A DNA stretch of 64,000 nt, taken from assembly GCA_038120765.1 (NCBI GenBank), contig JAYOMI010000001.1, forward strand, positions 1 through 64,000, written 5' to 3'. Shown piece after piece: positions 18,673 through 27,170 of the stretch (position 1 is the stretch's first letter; every line of letters begins with the position of its first letter). This DNA comes from CAXBCP01 sp038120765. Lineage in GTDB: Bacteria > Pseudomonadota > Alphaproteobacteria > MPNO01 > UBA830. Position numbers and translations under genes: made by a program. The notes under the pieces are model-generated. The model did not search any database and was not told the DNA's origin. It was given only the letters and a program-made list of their open reading frames with translations.

Positions 18673-18886
18673 ATCCGGCGGCGACCAACACGGTTTTCGA
18701 GTTGCCGCCGCGCGCAATCTTGACGAGGAGGTGATCCTCTCCGGAATTATTCCTTTGCCACTGGATTTCATGCGTTCGAACCAATAATTGATGCTACAAG
18801 GATGGGACGTTTCGGCGGTCCGGAGCGCAGCAGGCAACATGGCCTGTAGGGGCAGAAGTCGCTTCTCTCGGGCCCGGAAAAAGATA

Positions 18887-20026
18887 ATGGGTTGCCTAAA
18901 AACGCTCGGTTCGGGCCTCGTCGCCGCGCTCGCGGTCCTGTCGCTCCCGACCGGTGCCATCGCACAGGCGCTTCCCGTGTTTGTCGGTCCCGGCCAAACA
19001 TATGTCATTACCACGCCGGAAACCGCTTTGATCGCTAATGTCGGGGGCGCGATCGATATCCAGGCGCCGGGTGGGGACCTCACCCTCGTGGGATCGTCCT
19101 CCAACTTCGCCGACGTTGGCGGCACCGGCGGCACCCTCAACAACAGCGGCGCGCTCATGATCGATTCGAGCGCGGTGCTGGACAACTACGCCACGATTAC
19201 CAGCAGCGGCACGTTTACCAATACCGGCACGCTGAACAATCAGGCGGGCGGCACGCTGGTCAACGGGGGCACGCTGACAAACAACGCGTCCTTCATTAAT
19301 TACGGCAGCCTCGCCAACAGCGGCACGCTGACAAGCAACCTGTATTTCTTCAACGACGGAGCCATCGACAACAGCGGCAACGTGACAGTCAGCTCTTCCG
19401 GCGTCCTCTACGGTAACGGGACCGGCAGCTTCACCCAGACTGCCGGCTCGCTGACAGTCGACGGCCAGATGGTTCAGGGACCCATCACCATCGCCGGCGG
19501 CACGCTGGGCGGCAGCGGCCTGATCGGCGGCAACGTCACCGTGGACGGCGGCACCGTGGGCCCCGGCAATTCGCCGGGCCAGCTCTATCTGTTCGGCGAT
19601 ATCGACTTCCTCGCCGGCTCGACCTTCGCGGCAGAGCTTGGCGGGCTCGCCTTCGGCACCGACTACGACCGGCTCGACGTTTCCGGCACGGCGAGCCTCG
19701 CCGCGGGGACCATGTTCGATATCGATTTCTTCGGGGCGTTCACCGCCGGGCTCGGCGATACGTTCGACGTGCTGGTGGCCGACGATATCCAGGCGGCGCT
19801 GCTGTCGACGATGCTGTTCGATTTCACCGGCGCGGCGCTGGGATCGGGCCTCGCCTGGGATTTCGGCATTGTCGATTTCGGCGGCGGCCGTGACTCGCTC
19901 CGCCTGTCGGTCATAGAAGGACGGATCGCCGCGATCCCCGCCCCGGCCGCGGCCTTGCTGTTCGGGCTCGGCCTGTTCGGCATCGGCTTTACCCGGCGTT
20001 TTCAGGGACGGCGGCGCGCCATATAG
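18887..20026 (+). CDS. Secreted repetitive protein with VPLPA-CTERM-like tail
   Basis: Protein of 379 residues if started at ATG 18887 (MGCLKTLGSGLVAALAVLSL...AIAQ), which gives a proper signal peptide; an upstream ATG at 18788 would add 33 basic residues. Residues about 60-240 are short Asn/Thr/Gly/Ser repeats (TFTNTGTLNNQAGGTLVN, GSLANSGTLTSN, GAIDNSGNVTVSSSG) typical of beta-helical passenger or adhesin domains. A segment GGTVGPGNSPGQL recalls autotransporter passenger ends, but no beta-barrel follows. The end is IPAPAAALLFGLGLFGIGF followed by TRRFQGRRR, a VPLPA-CTERM-like sorting signal. It may be attached to the surface and then processed. Confidence 0.8.
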   Translation: MGCLKTLGSGLVAALAVLSLPTGAIAQALPVFVGPGQTYVITTPETALIANVGGAIDIQAPGGDLTLVGSSSNFADVGGTGGTLNNSGALMIDSSAVLDNYATITSSGTFTNTGTLNNQAGGTLVNGGTLTNNASFINYGSLANSGTLTSNLYFFNDGAIDNSGNVTVSSSGVLYGNGTGSFTQTAGSLTVDGQMVQGPITIAGGTLGGSGLIGGNVTVDGGTVGPGNSPGQLYLFGDIDFLAGSTFAAELGGLAFGTDYDRLDVSGTASLAAGTMFDIDFFGAFTAGLGDTFDVLVADDIQAALLSTMLFDFTGAALGSGLAWDFGIVDFGGGRDSLRLSVIEGRIAAIPAPAAALLFGLGLFGIGFTRRFQGRRRAI

Positions 20027-20188
20027 ACCCGCCGATCCGGCATCCGGCGCCGCCGGCATCCCATATTTCCGCGAATACGCGATGAAACGGCGTTCGTTTT
20101 TCATCGCCAAGACACCGCGATCCTGCCTGACGTTTGGGCCGGAAACCCGGCGCGCGCTTCCATGCCGGAATAACGCAGAAACCGCTTC

Positions 20189-20533
20189 TCAGTAGAGGGA
20201 AAACCCGAGCGCGGTGTTCACCGCCTGATTGATCACATCGAGGACCGCGTTGATGATCTTCTCCGCGGCGATATGCACAGCATTCGTGACGAGTGCAATT
20301 GCGGCGATCGTGTTGTTGCGGATGCCGATGAAGTACATCCGCGCATCCTCCTCGTCGAACTCTCCGGAAGCGACCGCCTTGGCAAGTTCCTTGAGACGTT
20401 TGGCAAGCACCTTGAGTTCAATGCGGACAGTGGTCCGGATTTCGTCCCACCCCGCACCGGCTGCGCTCTTTCCCGCCTCCACCATCTGCGGGAACAGGGT
20501 ATTGACGTTCAGCGCCTCAACATTCACCGACAT
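20189..20533 (-). CDS. Small helical protein of unknown function
   Basis: Protein of 114 residues with AGGAGAACGAAG before the ATG, and thus very likely real. It has no signal peptide. The middle (IELKVLAKRLKELAKAVASG) is an amphipathic Lys/Leu helix. The second half (NTIAAIALVTNAVHIAAEKI) is Ala/Ile/Val-rich and helical, possibly membrane-associating or coiled. I do not recognise a family. It lies 26 bases downstream of the lipoprotein gene in the same direction, so the two are probably co-expressed and may act together at the envelope. Confidence 0.7.
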   Translation of the reverse strand: MSVNVEALNVNTLFPQMVEAGKSAAGAGWDEIRTTVRIELKVLAKRLKELAKAVASGEFDEEDARMYFIGIRNNTIAAIALVTNAVHIAAEKIINAVLDVINQAVNTALGFSLY

Positions 20534-20559
20534 CTTCGTTCTCCTCAGTCATTCGGCGA

Positions 20560-21189
20560 TCACCGGTTCTTCTTGATCAACTCGTTCTTGATGGCGATCC
20601 GTGCCGCATCGTCGACGAGCGCGAACCAGCGCGCACCGTTGGCCGGGGTCAGCACGCCCTTTTTCTCATGCTGCCAGGCCAGTAATTCGTGGTTTGCCTG
20701 TACGACCTTGAGCATCACGAATGTACAGTTACCGTCAGCGATGGGACCGGAACCGTCGCCAAGCGCAGACAATTCGCTTTCAAGTCTTGTGAGTACGACG
20801 GAGCCGCCGTCCCCGTTAAGCGTCGCAATCTGCGTCGTTGCCGTGTTCAGCATGGCGCGCATGGAACGGGCGAACACGTTGGACGGCAGGCAGCTTCCCT
20901 TGGGATCGAGCATTTGGGCCCTGTCGGCGAGACGGGCCAGAACCACCCGCTGGGTCGCATAAAATGCCCGTACATCGGGTGCTGTGAACTTCGCCTTTTC
21001 GGTGCCTGCCTCGCTTTCGCCGGCCATCCGGGCAACGAAGGCCGCAGTATCCTTCTGGTACTGCACGAGTTCGGTTTCGATCGTCTCGTCATAAGGTTCC
21101 GTCAGTTGAACGGTCAGACAGCCGGTCAGGAACCCGGACAGAACAATCGCTCCCAACAGCGACATCGCGATGCGCTTCGTCCCCTGCAT
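20560..21189 (-). CDS. Predicted lipoprotein of unknown function
   Basis: Protein of 209 residues. The ATG at 21189 is chosen because AGGGAGGAATC precedes it and it opens a lipoprotein signal MQGTKRIAMSLLGAIVLSGF with lipobox LTGC (Cys 24); the longer frame to 21225 would bury this. The mature part is mostly helical and polar, with two cysteines (GSCLPSNV, DGNCTFVML) that could form a disulfide. No known domain is recognised. It is co-directional with the 114-residue protein downstream. Confidence 0.75.
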   Translation of the reverse strand: MQGTKRIAMSLLGAIVLSGFLTGCLTVQLTEPYDETIETELVQYQKDTAAFVARMAGESEAGTEKAKFTAPDVRAFYATQRVVLARLADRAQMLDPKGSCLPSNVFARSMRAMLNTATTQIATLNGDGGSVVLTRLESELSALGDGSGPIADGNCTFVMLKVVQANHELLAWQHEKKGVLTPANGARWFALVDDAARIAIKNELIKKNR

Positions 21190-21361
21190 GACGATTCCTC
21201 CCTGCGCTCTCAATTCGACCGTCATGCTAGCACAGCACCCTATGGCCGCAACCGGAATTGGCCGCCGGCCCCGGCATCGAAAACGCGATTATTCCCGAAA
21301 TGGCGCAATAGCGGTCAAGCGACAGATCACCGTCGGCGCAGGCGTGATTGTCCGCCCTGCC

Positions 21362-22831
21362 CTACTCATACAGTTCCGGCCATTTGCCCCGGATGGACGC
21401 CTTCAGTTCCGGGCTTGCCTCGGCCACCGTCGGGAAATCGTCTTTCCAGCCATAGGGCCGGCAGGCATCGACCACGGCACGGTTGTTCTGCCACGGCGGG
21501 GCGCGCAGCATCGGGTCCAGCGGGGTCGACCAGGCGCGCTTGATATACTGGATATCCTCCGGCGGATCGCAGCGCGTCGACATCGCCCAGGTCACGTCGA
21601 ACAGGTTGGACGGATCGATATCCTCGTCCACTACGATCACCCAGCGCCCGGCATAGTTGCCCGCGTGGCAGGTCGCCGCCAGCATCCCCGCCTGGGTCGC
21701 ATGGCCGGGATAGAGCTGTTCGATCGCGACGACGTTGAACAGCCGCCCGGCGCCGGATTCGTGGCACCACACGCCCTTCACCCCGGGCACGCCGGCCTTT
21801 TCCATCTCGTCCCAGATCATCGCCGATTTCACGGTCGCGCGGGCGAAGGTGAAATTTTCCGGCGGGCGCGACGGCACCGCCAGCGTCAGGATCGGTTTGT
21901 TCCGCCAGTACACGCGCTTGATCCGCACGATCGGCAGGACCGACGCCTCGGACGCGTAATAGCCCATGAACTCGCCGAAGGGGCCTTCCTCGCGGGTCTC
22001 GCCGGGCAGGATCTCGCCTTCCAGCACCAGTTCCGAATAGGCCGGGATCGGCAGGCCGTGAATTTCGGAGGGAATGACCTCTATCGGGCGGCCGCGCTGG
22101 CCGCCGGCATAGGCGAACTCGTCCAGTTCGTAATCGACTTCCTGATGGGCGACGAGAAACAGGTTCGGGTCATGGCCGCAGGAAATCACCACCGGGCAGG
22201 GTTCTCCCTTTGCGAAATACTTCTCCGAGATTAGCCGTCCATGCTTGCCGGGCGACATCCAGATGGCGACGGTATTTTTGTCATGCACCATCACGCGGTA
22301 CGTGCCGACATTGACCCAGCCGGAATCGGGATCGCGCATGACAACGAGGTCATCCGTGCCGATATACCGCCCGCCGTCCTTTTCATGGACGAAGGGGGCG
22401 GGAAATTTCAGCAGGTCCACCTCTTCGTCGCGATCGATGTTTTCCATTACAGGCCCGGTCGGCACCTCGACCGGGGGCATCAGCTCGAATTCCTGCTTGG
22501 CGCGTTTGCGGTAGGCCTTCACCAGGTCCATTTCGTTTTCCGGGTCCGGCATCCCCAGCACGACGGCGAGGCGCTTGTAGGCATTCGCCGCGCCCGACAT
22601 CACGCGGAAGCCTTCCGGGTAGCCGGGAATATTGTCAAACAGCAATGCCTTCGCGCGGCCCGGATCGGCGGCGGCGACGGTTTCCGACAATGCGCCGATT
22701 TCAAGATTCCAGTCGGCGCCGTCGACATGGGCAAGCTCGCCCATTTCCTCGAAACGCTGGATCAGTTCGCGCAGATCGAGATAGCCCTCGTTGCGCATCG
22801 CGGCCGGCATATCGTTCTTGTCGTCACTCAC
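21362..22831 (-). CDS. UbiD family decarboxylase (copy 1)
   Basis: Prenylated-FMN-dependent (de)carboxylase of 489 residues. The catalytic trio of the family is visible: Arg about 179 in NVGTYRVMV, and two Glu in EEGPFGEFMGYY (about 282 and 287). Other family stretches are GHDPNLFLVAHQ, VPSRPPENFTFA and DEDIDPSNLFDVTWAMSTR. These enzymes remove CO2 from acrylic, aromatic or heteroaromatic acids and need prFMN made by UbiX, which is not in the window. The start is GTG at 22831 after GAGGGAGAG. It is divergent from three EamA permease genes with 202 bases between. The substrate is unknown. Confidence 0.93.
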   Translation of the reverse strand: MSDDKNDMPAAMRNEGYLDLRELIQRFEEMGELAHVDGADWNLEIGALSETVAAADPGRAKALLFDNIPGYPEGFRVMSGAANAYKRLAVVLGMPDPENEMDLVKAYRKRAKQEFELMPPVEVPTGPVMENIDRDEEVDLLKFPAPFVHEKDGGRYIGTDDLVVMRDPDSGWVNVGTYRVMVHDKNTVAIWMSPGKHGRLISEKYFAKGEPCPVVISCGHDPNLFLVAHQEVDYELDEFAYAGGQRGRPIEVIPSEIHGLPIPAYSELVLEGEILPGETREEGPFGEFMGYYASEASVLPIVRIKRVYWRNKPILTLAVPSRPPENFTFARATVKSAMIWDEMEKAGVPGVKGVWCHESGAGRLFNVVAIEQLYPGHATQAGMLAATCHAGNYAGRWVIVVDEDIDPSNLFDVTWAMSTRCDPPEDIQYIKRAWSTPLDPMLRAPPWQNNRAVVDACRPYGWKDDFPTVAEASPELKASIRGKWPELYE

Positions 22832-23033
22832 CTTCGCTCTCCCTCGATACTATTCCGGCACCGGCATGATACCGTCTTTAAGTCCTTCTATACCGCGTCG
22901 GCGGGATAATCGAAATCCGGCAGGACAGGTTTTCCCGAACTGCCAACAATCATTTTCGCATATCAGTCATGGCTGGCGCGTCCGGCAAAGCTGCGTTACG
23001 GTCCGCCCTCGTTCAACGCCCTTCCGGACCCTC

Positions 23034-24002
23034 ATGTCAGACACCCCTACGTTGCACACCGGCGCCGATGCAGACGCCCGACGCCGTATCCTGTCCGGCT
23101 ACCTGCTGCTGGTGCTCGCGGTGCTGGTCTGGGCAGGGAATTCCATCGTCGGCCGCGCGTCGGCGGGGGAAGAAATCCCGCCATTGGGCTTCAATTTCTG
23201 GCGCTGGGCGGCGGCTTTCCTGATTTTCGCGGTGATTTTCGGCCGCCAGACATGGCGGCAACGAAACGAAATCCTCCGTCACTGGAAATTCATCACGGTC
23301 TTCTCGATCGTTTCCGTTTCGGGGTTTAATTCGGTGTTCTATATCGCGCTGCAGAAATCCACCGCACTTCAGGTCGCACTGATCCAGTCGATCCTGCCGG
23401 TGATGGTGCTCTTGCTGGGACTTGTGATCCTCCGCCAGCGGATCAGCGGGCGGCAATGGTGGGGAATCCTCTTTTCGATCGCCGGCGCGGTGCTGATCGT
23501 GATCCGCGGCGACATCGGCGTGCTGCGGACCCTGGCTCTCGGCGAGGGCGACATCTGGGCGCTGGGCGCCGTCTTTCTGTGGGCGTGGCAGGCCTTCCTG
23601 ATCCGCTGGAAACCGAAAACGATAGAGATCATGCCCTTCATGACCGCGATCAGCCTGGTCGGCATGCTGACCATGCTGCCGTTTTATCTCTGGGAAACCG
23701 CAACTTTCGCGCCGATGCCCGTGACGCAGACCAGCATTCTTTTTGTGCTTTACGTCGCCGTGCTCGCAAGCTTTGTCGGCACAACCTGCTGGAACGAAGG
23801 CGCCTATCGCGCCGGTGCCGCCCAGGCGGGTTATTTCGGCAACCTGTTCCCGATCTTTGCAGGCGGCCTTGCCATCGTCATTCTCGGCGAACAGCCGCAC
23901 TGGTATCATGGTGTCGGCGCGATCTCGGTGGTGATCGGTATCTGGCTTGCAACCGCCCGGCATGCACAGCCGACCCGACACCCGGTCGCCACGGGCACAT
24001 GA
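23034..24002 (+). CDS. EamA/DMT family permease (1 of 8; triple, first)
   Basis: Drug/metabolite transporter superfamily protein of 322 residues with ten predicted membrane helices in two EamA repeats. Inner-membrane exporter or importer of metabolites. Visible marks: GEEIPPLGFNFWRWAAAFLI in repeat 1, IQSILPVMVLLL, VLIVIRGD at the end of repeat 1, and YRAGAAQAGYFGNLFPIFAG in repeat 2. The start ATG 23034 is chosen over an upstream frame to 22791 because the extension is Arg-rich and overlaps the divergent promoter. The stop overlaps the next ATG (ATGA), indicating translational coupling. It belongs to the RG[DE] subgroup with the next two genes. Confidence 0.93.
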   Translation: MSDTPTLHTGADADARRRILSGYLLLVLAVLVWAGNSIVGRASAGEEIPPLGFNFWRWAAAFLIFAVIFGRQTWRQRNEILRHWKFITVFSIVSVSGFNSVFYIALQKSTALQVALIQSILPVMVLLLGLVILRQRISGRQWWGILFSIAGAVLIVIRGDIGVLRTLALGEGDIWALGAVFLWAWQAFLIRWKPKTIEIMPFMTAISLVGMLTMLPFYLWETATFAPMPVTQTSILFVLYVAVLASFVGTTCWNEGAYRAGAAQAGYFGNLFPIFAGGLAIVILGEQPHWYHGVGAISVVIGIWLATARHAQPTRHPVATGT

Positions 24003-24919
24003 ATTCGTCCTTCGCGGCAAAAATGCGGGATGGCCGCACGCTCGCCTATATCCTGATGATCCTCACGGCGCTGTTCTGGGCGTTCAATACGAATATCGCG
24101 CGGGCAACCGCGGATGAAGTGCCGCCCCTGGCGCTCACGTTCCTGCGCATCTTCATATCGGTCCTGATCCTGGCACCCTTTGCGCTGCGCGATGCCTGGG
24201 CAAAGCGCGATATCGTTGTGCAGCATTTCTGGTTCCTGAACCTCATGGGCTTCCTGTCCATGTCGGCCTTCAATGCGCTGGTTTATGTCGGCATGAACCA
24301 TACCCTGGCGATCAACGGCAACCTGCTGCAGGGCTCGCTGCCGATTTCGATCCTGGTCGCGTCCGCCGTTTTTGCCGGGCGTTCGATATCCCTGAAACAG
24401 GGGATCGGCGTGCTGCTGAGCCTCGTCGGGCTGATCGCCATCGTGGTGCGCGGCGAACCCGCCCGCCTGCTGGAACTGCAGATCAATGCGGGCGATCCGC
24501 TGGTCTTCGGCGGCGTGCTCGCCTCCGCCATCTATGCGGCAATTCTGTACCGCCGCCCCGAAGGCATGAGAATCGTGACGCTGATGTTCGTCATGATGGT
24601 GTTCAGTTCCCTCCAGACCCTGCCGTTTTTCCTGTGGGAGCATTTCACCCAACGGACACTGCCATTGACGGCGACCGCCATCGGCACGGTCCTTTACGTC
24701 GCGGTATTCGCGTCGGTGCTGGCGCAGCTTTTCTTTGCCGAAGCCATTCGCCGGATCGGCGCGCCCGCGGCAGGCAACATGATCTATCTCACCCCTGTTT
24801 TCGGCGTGATCACCGCGATGCTGCTGCTGGGCGAGACATTCCACCTGTTCCATGCCGCCGGGGTCGCCCTTATCGCCACCGGCATCTGGCTGGCGCTGTT
24901 CAGCGGCGCGAAGGGCTGA
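23999..24919 (+). CDS. EamA/DMT family permease (2 of 8; triple, second)
   Basis: Ten-helix DMT permease of 306 residues beginning at the ATG that overlaps the previous stop by four bases. Repeat 1 shows DEVPPLALTFLRIFISVLIL, LAINGNLLQGSLPISILVA and IAIVVRGEP; repeat 2 shows FAEAIRRIGAPAAGNMIYL and TPVFGVITAMLLLGE. It closely parallels its two neighbours, consistent with tandem duplication and divergence. Substrate unknown; its position in a UbiD neighbourhood suggests organic acids (inference). Confidence 0.93.
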   Translation: MNSSFAAKMRDGRTLAYILMILTALFWAFNTNIARATADEVPPLALTFLRIFISVLILAPFALRDAWAKRDIVVQHFWFLNLMGFLSMSAFNALVYVGMNHTLAINGNLLQGSLPISILVASAVFAGRSISLKQGIGVLLSLVGLIAIVVRGEPARLLELQINAGDPLVFGGVLASAIYAAILYRRPEGMRIVTLMFVMMVFSSLQTLPFFLWEHFTQRTLPLTATAIGTVLYVAVFASVLAQLFFAEAIRRIGAPAAGNMIYLTPVFGVITAMLLLGETFHLFHAAGVALIATGIWLALFSGAKG

Positions 24920-24926
24920 TCCGGAA

Positions 24927-25835
24927 ATGAAGAATTCACCCGCCTTGCCCTATATCATGCTGACCTTCTGCGCCCTGTTCTGGGCGGGGTCATCGGTCGT
25001 TGCCCGGCATATTGCCGGCGAAATTCCGCCTCTTGCGCTGAATTTCTGGCGCTGGCTCTTCGCGTTCCTGATCGTCCTCACCTGGACCGGCGGCGAGCTC
25101 TGGCGCAACCGCGCGCTCGTCCTCGCGAGATGGAAATATATTTCCTCTCTGGCGCTGTTCTCGGCGATCGGGTTCGGCGCGCTGCACTATATCGCCCTGC
25201 AATACACGACCGCCATCAACGGCGCGTTGTTCCAGGGCCTGATGTCGATCTGTATCCTGATCTCGGCGCTTGTCATTCTCGGCGACAGGTTCGGCGGGCG
25301 GGAATCCATCGGCGTCATCCTGGGGTTCGGCGGGGTCGCGTTCATCGTGACCCGAGGCGACCCGGACGTCATAAGGGCGCTCAGCTTCAATGTCGGCGAC
25401 ATCATCTTGCTTCTGGCGACGATGTCCTATTCGGTATACGCGGTGTTTTTGCGCCGCGCGCCTCCGGAACTCAGTTCAAGCGCGTTGATGGCCGGTATGT
25501 TCGGCTTTGCAGCGCTGTACATGCTCCCGCTCTGGCTGTTCGAGGTTTTCGTTCTGGACCGCACCATGCCGGTCAATCTCACCGCGGCGTGGTCCATCGG
25601 GTTCATGACAATCGGCCCGTCGGTGCTGGCCCAGATATTCTGGGCCTTCGCGGTCTCCAGGGTGGGGCCGGGCCGCGCCGGGTATTTTATCTATCTGTCC
25701 CCGGTTTTCGGGGTGGTCCTTGCAGTATCTCTCCTGGACGAGCAGTTCCGCTGGTTCCATGCCGTCGGGATCGCCCTGATCTTCACAGGAATATGGCTGG
25801 CGACACGGCCAAAGCCCGCCGCCAGCACATCGTGA
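24927..25835 (+). CDS. EamA/DMT family permease (3 of 8; triple, third)
   Basis: Ten-helix DMT permease of 302 residues, starting 7 bases after the previous stop with CCGGAAA before the ATG. Marks: GEIPPLALNFWRWLFAFLIV, TTAINGALFQGLMSICILIS, VAFIVTRGDPD, and GPGRAGYFIYLSPVFGVVLA. It is the last gene of the triple and converges on the nitrile-hydratase-like cluster 33 bases further on. Similarity of the first repeat to copies 1 and 2 is evident by eye. Confidence 0.93.
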   Translation: MKNSPALPYIMLTFCALFWAGSSVVARHIAGEIPPLALNFWRWLFAFLIVLTWTGGELWRNRALVLARWKYISSLALFSAIGFGALHYIALQYTTAINGALFQGLMSICILISALVILGDRFGGRESIGVILGFGGVAFIVTRGDPDVIRALSFNVGDIILLLATMSYSVYAVFLRRAPPELSSSALMAGMFGFAALYMLPLWLFEVFVLDRTMPVNLTAAWSIGFMTIGPSVLAQIFWAFAVSRVGPGRAGYFIYLSPVFGVVLAVSLLDEQFRWFHAVGIALIFTGIWLATRPKPAASTS

Positions 25836-25868
25836 ATATCTTCACCCTCAGGCGGGTGGCTGGGGCCA

Positions 25869-26510
25869 TCACGCCTGCGGCAGGGTGACCCCGACCATCG
25901 CATCGCGCGTGACGATGGCGGCAAGCTGTTCTTCCGACCAGCCTTCGGTTCCTGCGGGCTGCTCTGGCAGCACGAGGTAGCGCATGTCCGCGTTGGAATC
26001 GTGCACCCGGACGGTCTTGTCACCCGGCAGCTCGGTACCGAATTCCTTAAGGACCGAGCGCGGCTCCACCACGGCGCGGGCGCGGTAGCTTTTCGATTTA
26101 TACCAGTCCGGCGGCAGTCCGAGGATGGTCCGCGGATAGCAGGAGCACAGCGTGCAGACGATCATGTTGTGCACGTCCTTGGTGTTCTCGACGACGATCA
26201 GTTCGGCATCTCCCATCGGGAAGCCCATTTCGCCGACCGCCTTGGTCCCGTCTTCGAGCAGGCGCTTTTTGAACGCCGGATCGGTCCAGGCCCGGGCGAT
26301 GATTTTCGCCCCCTCGGCCGGATCGCGGCTGTCGAGAAATTCGAGATTGCGGCGCACGTCGTCCGCGCTGACCACACCTTTCTCGATCAGCAGTTCCTTC
26401 ATCGCCTCGGCCATGAGCTCGTAATAGCCGGTTTCGTTCACATCCGGCGTCGTCCCGGGATGGTCGTGATCGTGGTCGTGCCCGTGGGCGCCGCGTTCGT
26501 CCGTCGTCAT
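25869..26510 (-). CDS. Cobalt-type nitrile hydratase alpha / thiocyanate hydrolase gamma-like subunit
   Basis: Metal-carrying subunit of 213 residues. The metal claw VCTLCSC (Cys 119, 122 and 124) with Thr after the first Cys is the cobalt-type signature; iron-type enzymes have Ser. Following CYPRTILGLPPDWYKSKSYR and RAVVEPRSVLKEFG are family-typical. The N-terminus holds a His/Asp run (HGHDHDHDHPG) that could bind cobalt. In nitrile hydratases the second and third Cys are oxidised to sulfinic and sulfenic acids. It begins 4 bases after the stop of the split beta C-half. It could be a nitrile hydratase, a thiocyanate hydrolase or a relative with another substrate. Confidence 0.9.
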   Translation of the reverse strand: MTTDERGAHGHDHDHDHPGTTPDVNETGYYELMAEAMKELLIEKGVVSADDVRRNLEFLDSRDPAEGAKIIARAWTDPAFKKRLLEDGTKAVGEMGFPMGDAELIVVENTKDVHNMIVCTLCSCYPRTILGLPPDWYKSKSYRARAVVEPRSVLKEFGTELPGDKTVRVHDSNADMRYLVLPEQPAGTEGWSEEQLAAIVTRDAMVGVTLPQA

Positions 26511-26514
26511 GTCT

Positions 26515-26799
26515 CTATTCCCCGATTTTTTCGAGCCAGTGATCGTAGATTTCCAGATCGAGCGTGTCGCTGTCGGATCCTTCGTAATCCGGCCACAACT
26601 CTGTCTGGGTGATACGAACCCTGTAAAGTTCGCGTTTCGGCGTGCCGTCGAAACCGTAGGCCAGTTCCTCCGGGTTCTTGAAATCGCCGCAATACCGCTC
26701 GACCACCCCGGTCTTGCCGCGCACGTAGTATGGCGTGCGGCGGTGCCCCGGCGGGTGGGAATCCTTGATGCGAACGCGGTCGCCAACACTGAACATCAT
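26515..26799 (-). CDS. Nitrile hydratase beta C-terminal (SH3-like) domain as a separate protein
   Basis: Protein of 94 residues equal to the C-terminal SH3-like half of nitrile hydratase beta: FSVGDRVRIKDSHPPGHRRT, TPYYVRGKTGVVERY, PKRELYRVRI and DTLDLEIYDHWLEK. In classical enzymes this domain is fused behind a helical N-terminal half. In thiocyanate hydrolase the two halves are separate subunits, as here. The next upstream gene (26805-27107) ends 5 bases before. ATG at 26799 or the adjacent second ATG could be used. Confidence 0.9.
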   Translation of the reverse strand: MMFSVGDRVRIKDSHPPGHRRTPYYVRGKTGVVERYCGDFKNPEELAYGFDGTPKRELYRVRITQTELWPDYEGSDSDTLDLEIYDHWLEKIGE

Positions 26800-26804
26800 C
26801 GTCT

Positions 26805-27107
26805 TCAGCCCTCCAGCTGCGCTTTGAGTGCATCCATCTTACCCATGACCTCTTCCCGGGTCAGCAGGCCTTTTTCCTCCAGCAGGTTGACCATCGCTTC
26901 CGACCAGCGTTCGAAATAGTCCTTGCTGTAGACGTCTTCGGGCAGATCTTCCAAAGCGCGGCGAAGCTCGTCAATGCGCATGATGTCGTGGTCGCGCATC
27001 GCCGCGGCAAGGGACGTGATCATCTTTGCCCAGGGTTCGGCGGCATGCTCGTCGGACTCGATCGGTCCCGCCTGCATACCGCCCATATCGTGCTGGCGCT
27101 GGCTCAT
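26805..27107 (-). CDS. Nitrile hydratase beta N-terminal-half-like protein (copy 2)
   Basis: Protein of 100 residues matching the helical N-terminal half of nitrile hydratase beta. It has HDMGGM at the start, as in beta subunits, then EPWAKMITSLAAAMRDH and DYFERWSEAMVNLLEEKGLL followed by TREEV. CAGGAGAGACATC precedes the ATG. It lies directly upstream of the separated C-terminal half. It may be a structural subunit, like thiocyanate hydrolase beta, or a metallochaperone-like activator, since nitrile hydratase activators share this fold. Confidence 0.85.
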   Translation of the reverse strand: MSQRQHDMGGMQAGPIESDEHAAEPWAKMITSLAAAMRDHDIMRIDELRRALEDLPEDVYSKDYFERWSEAMVNLLEEKGLLTREEVMGKMDALKAQLEG

Positions 27108-27170
27108 GATGTCTCTCCTGTTTGGCGCATTCTGCGACGGTTGCCTGCCGAATTCAACTGGCCCCGGCGG

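Noticed and set aside
19140..19480. Repetitive DNA in the secreted adhesin gene as a possible CRISPR or tandem array
   Set aside because: The repetition is at protein level (Asn/Gly/Thr motifs) within one open frame, with no constant repeat and spacer structure.
18887..20026. Classical autotransporter
   Set aside because: The passenger-like repeats are present, but the C-terminus is a short sorting tail rather than a beta-barrel domain of about 280 residues.
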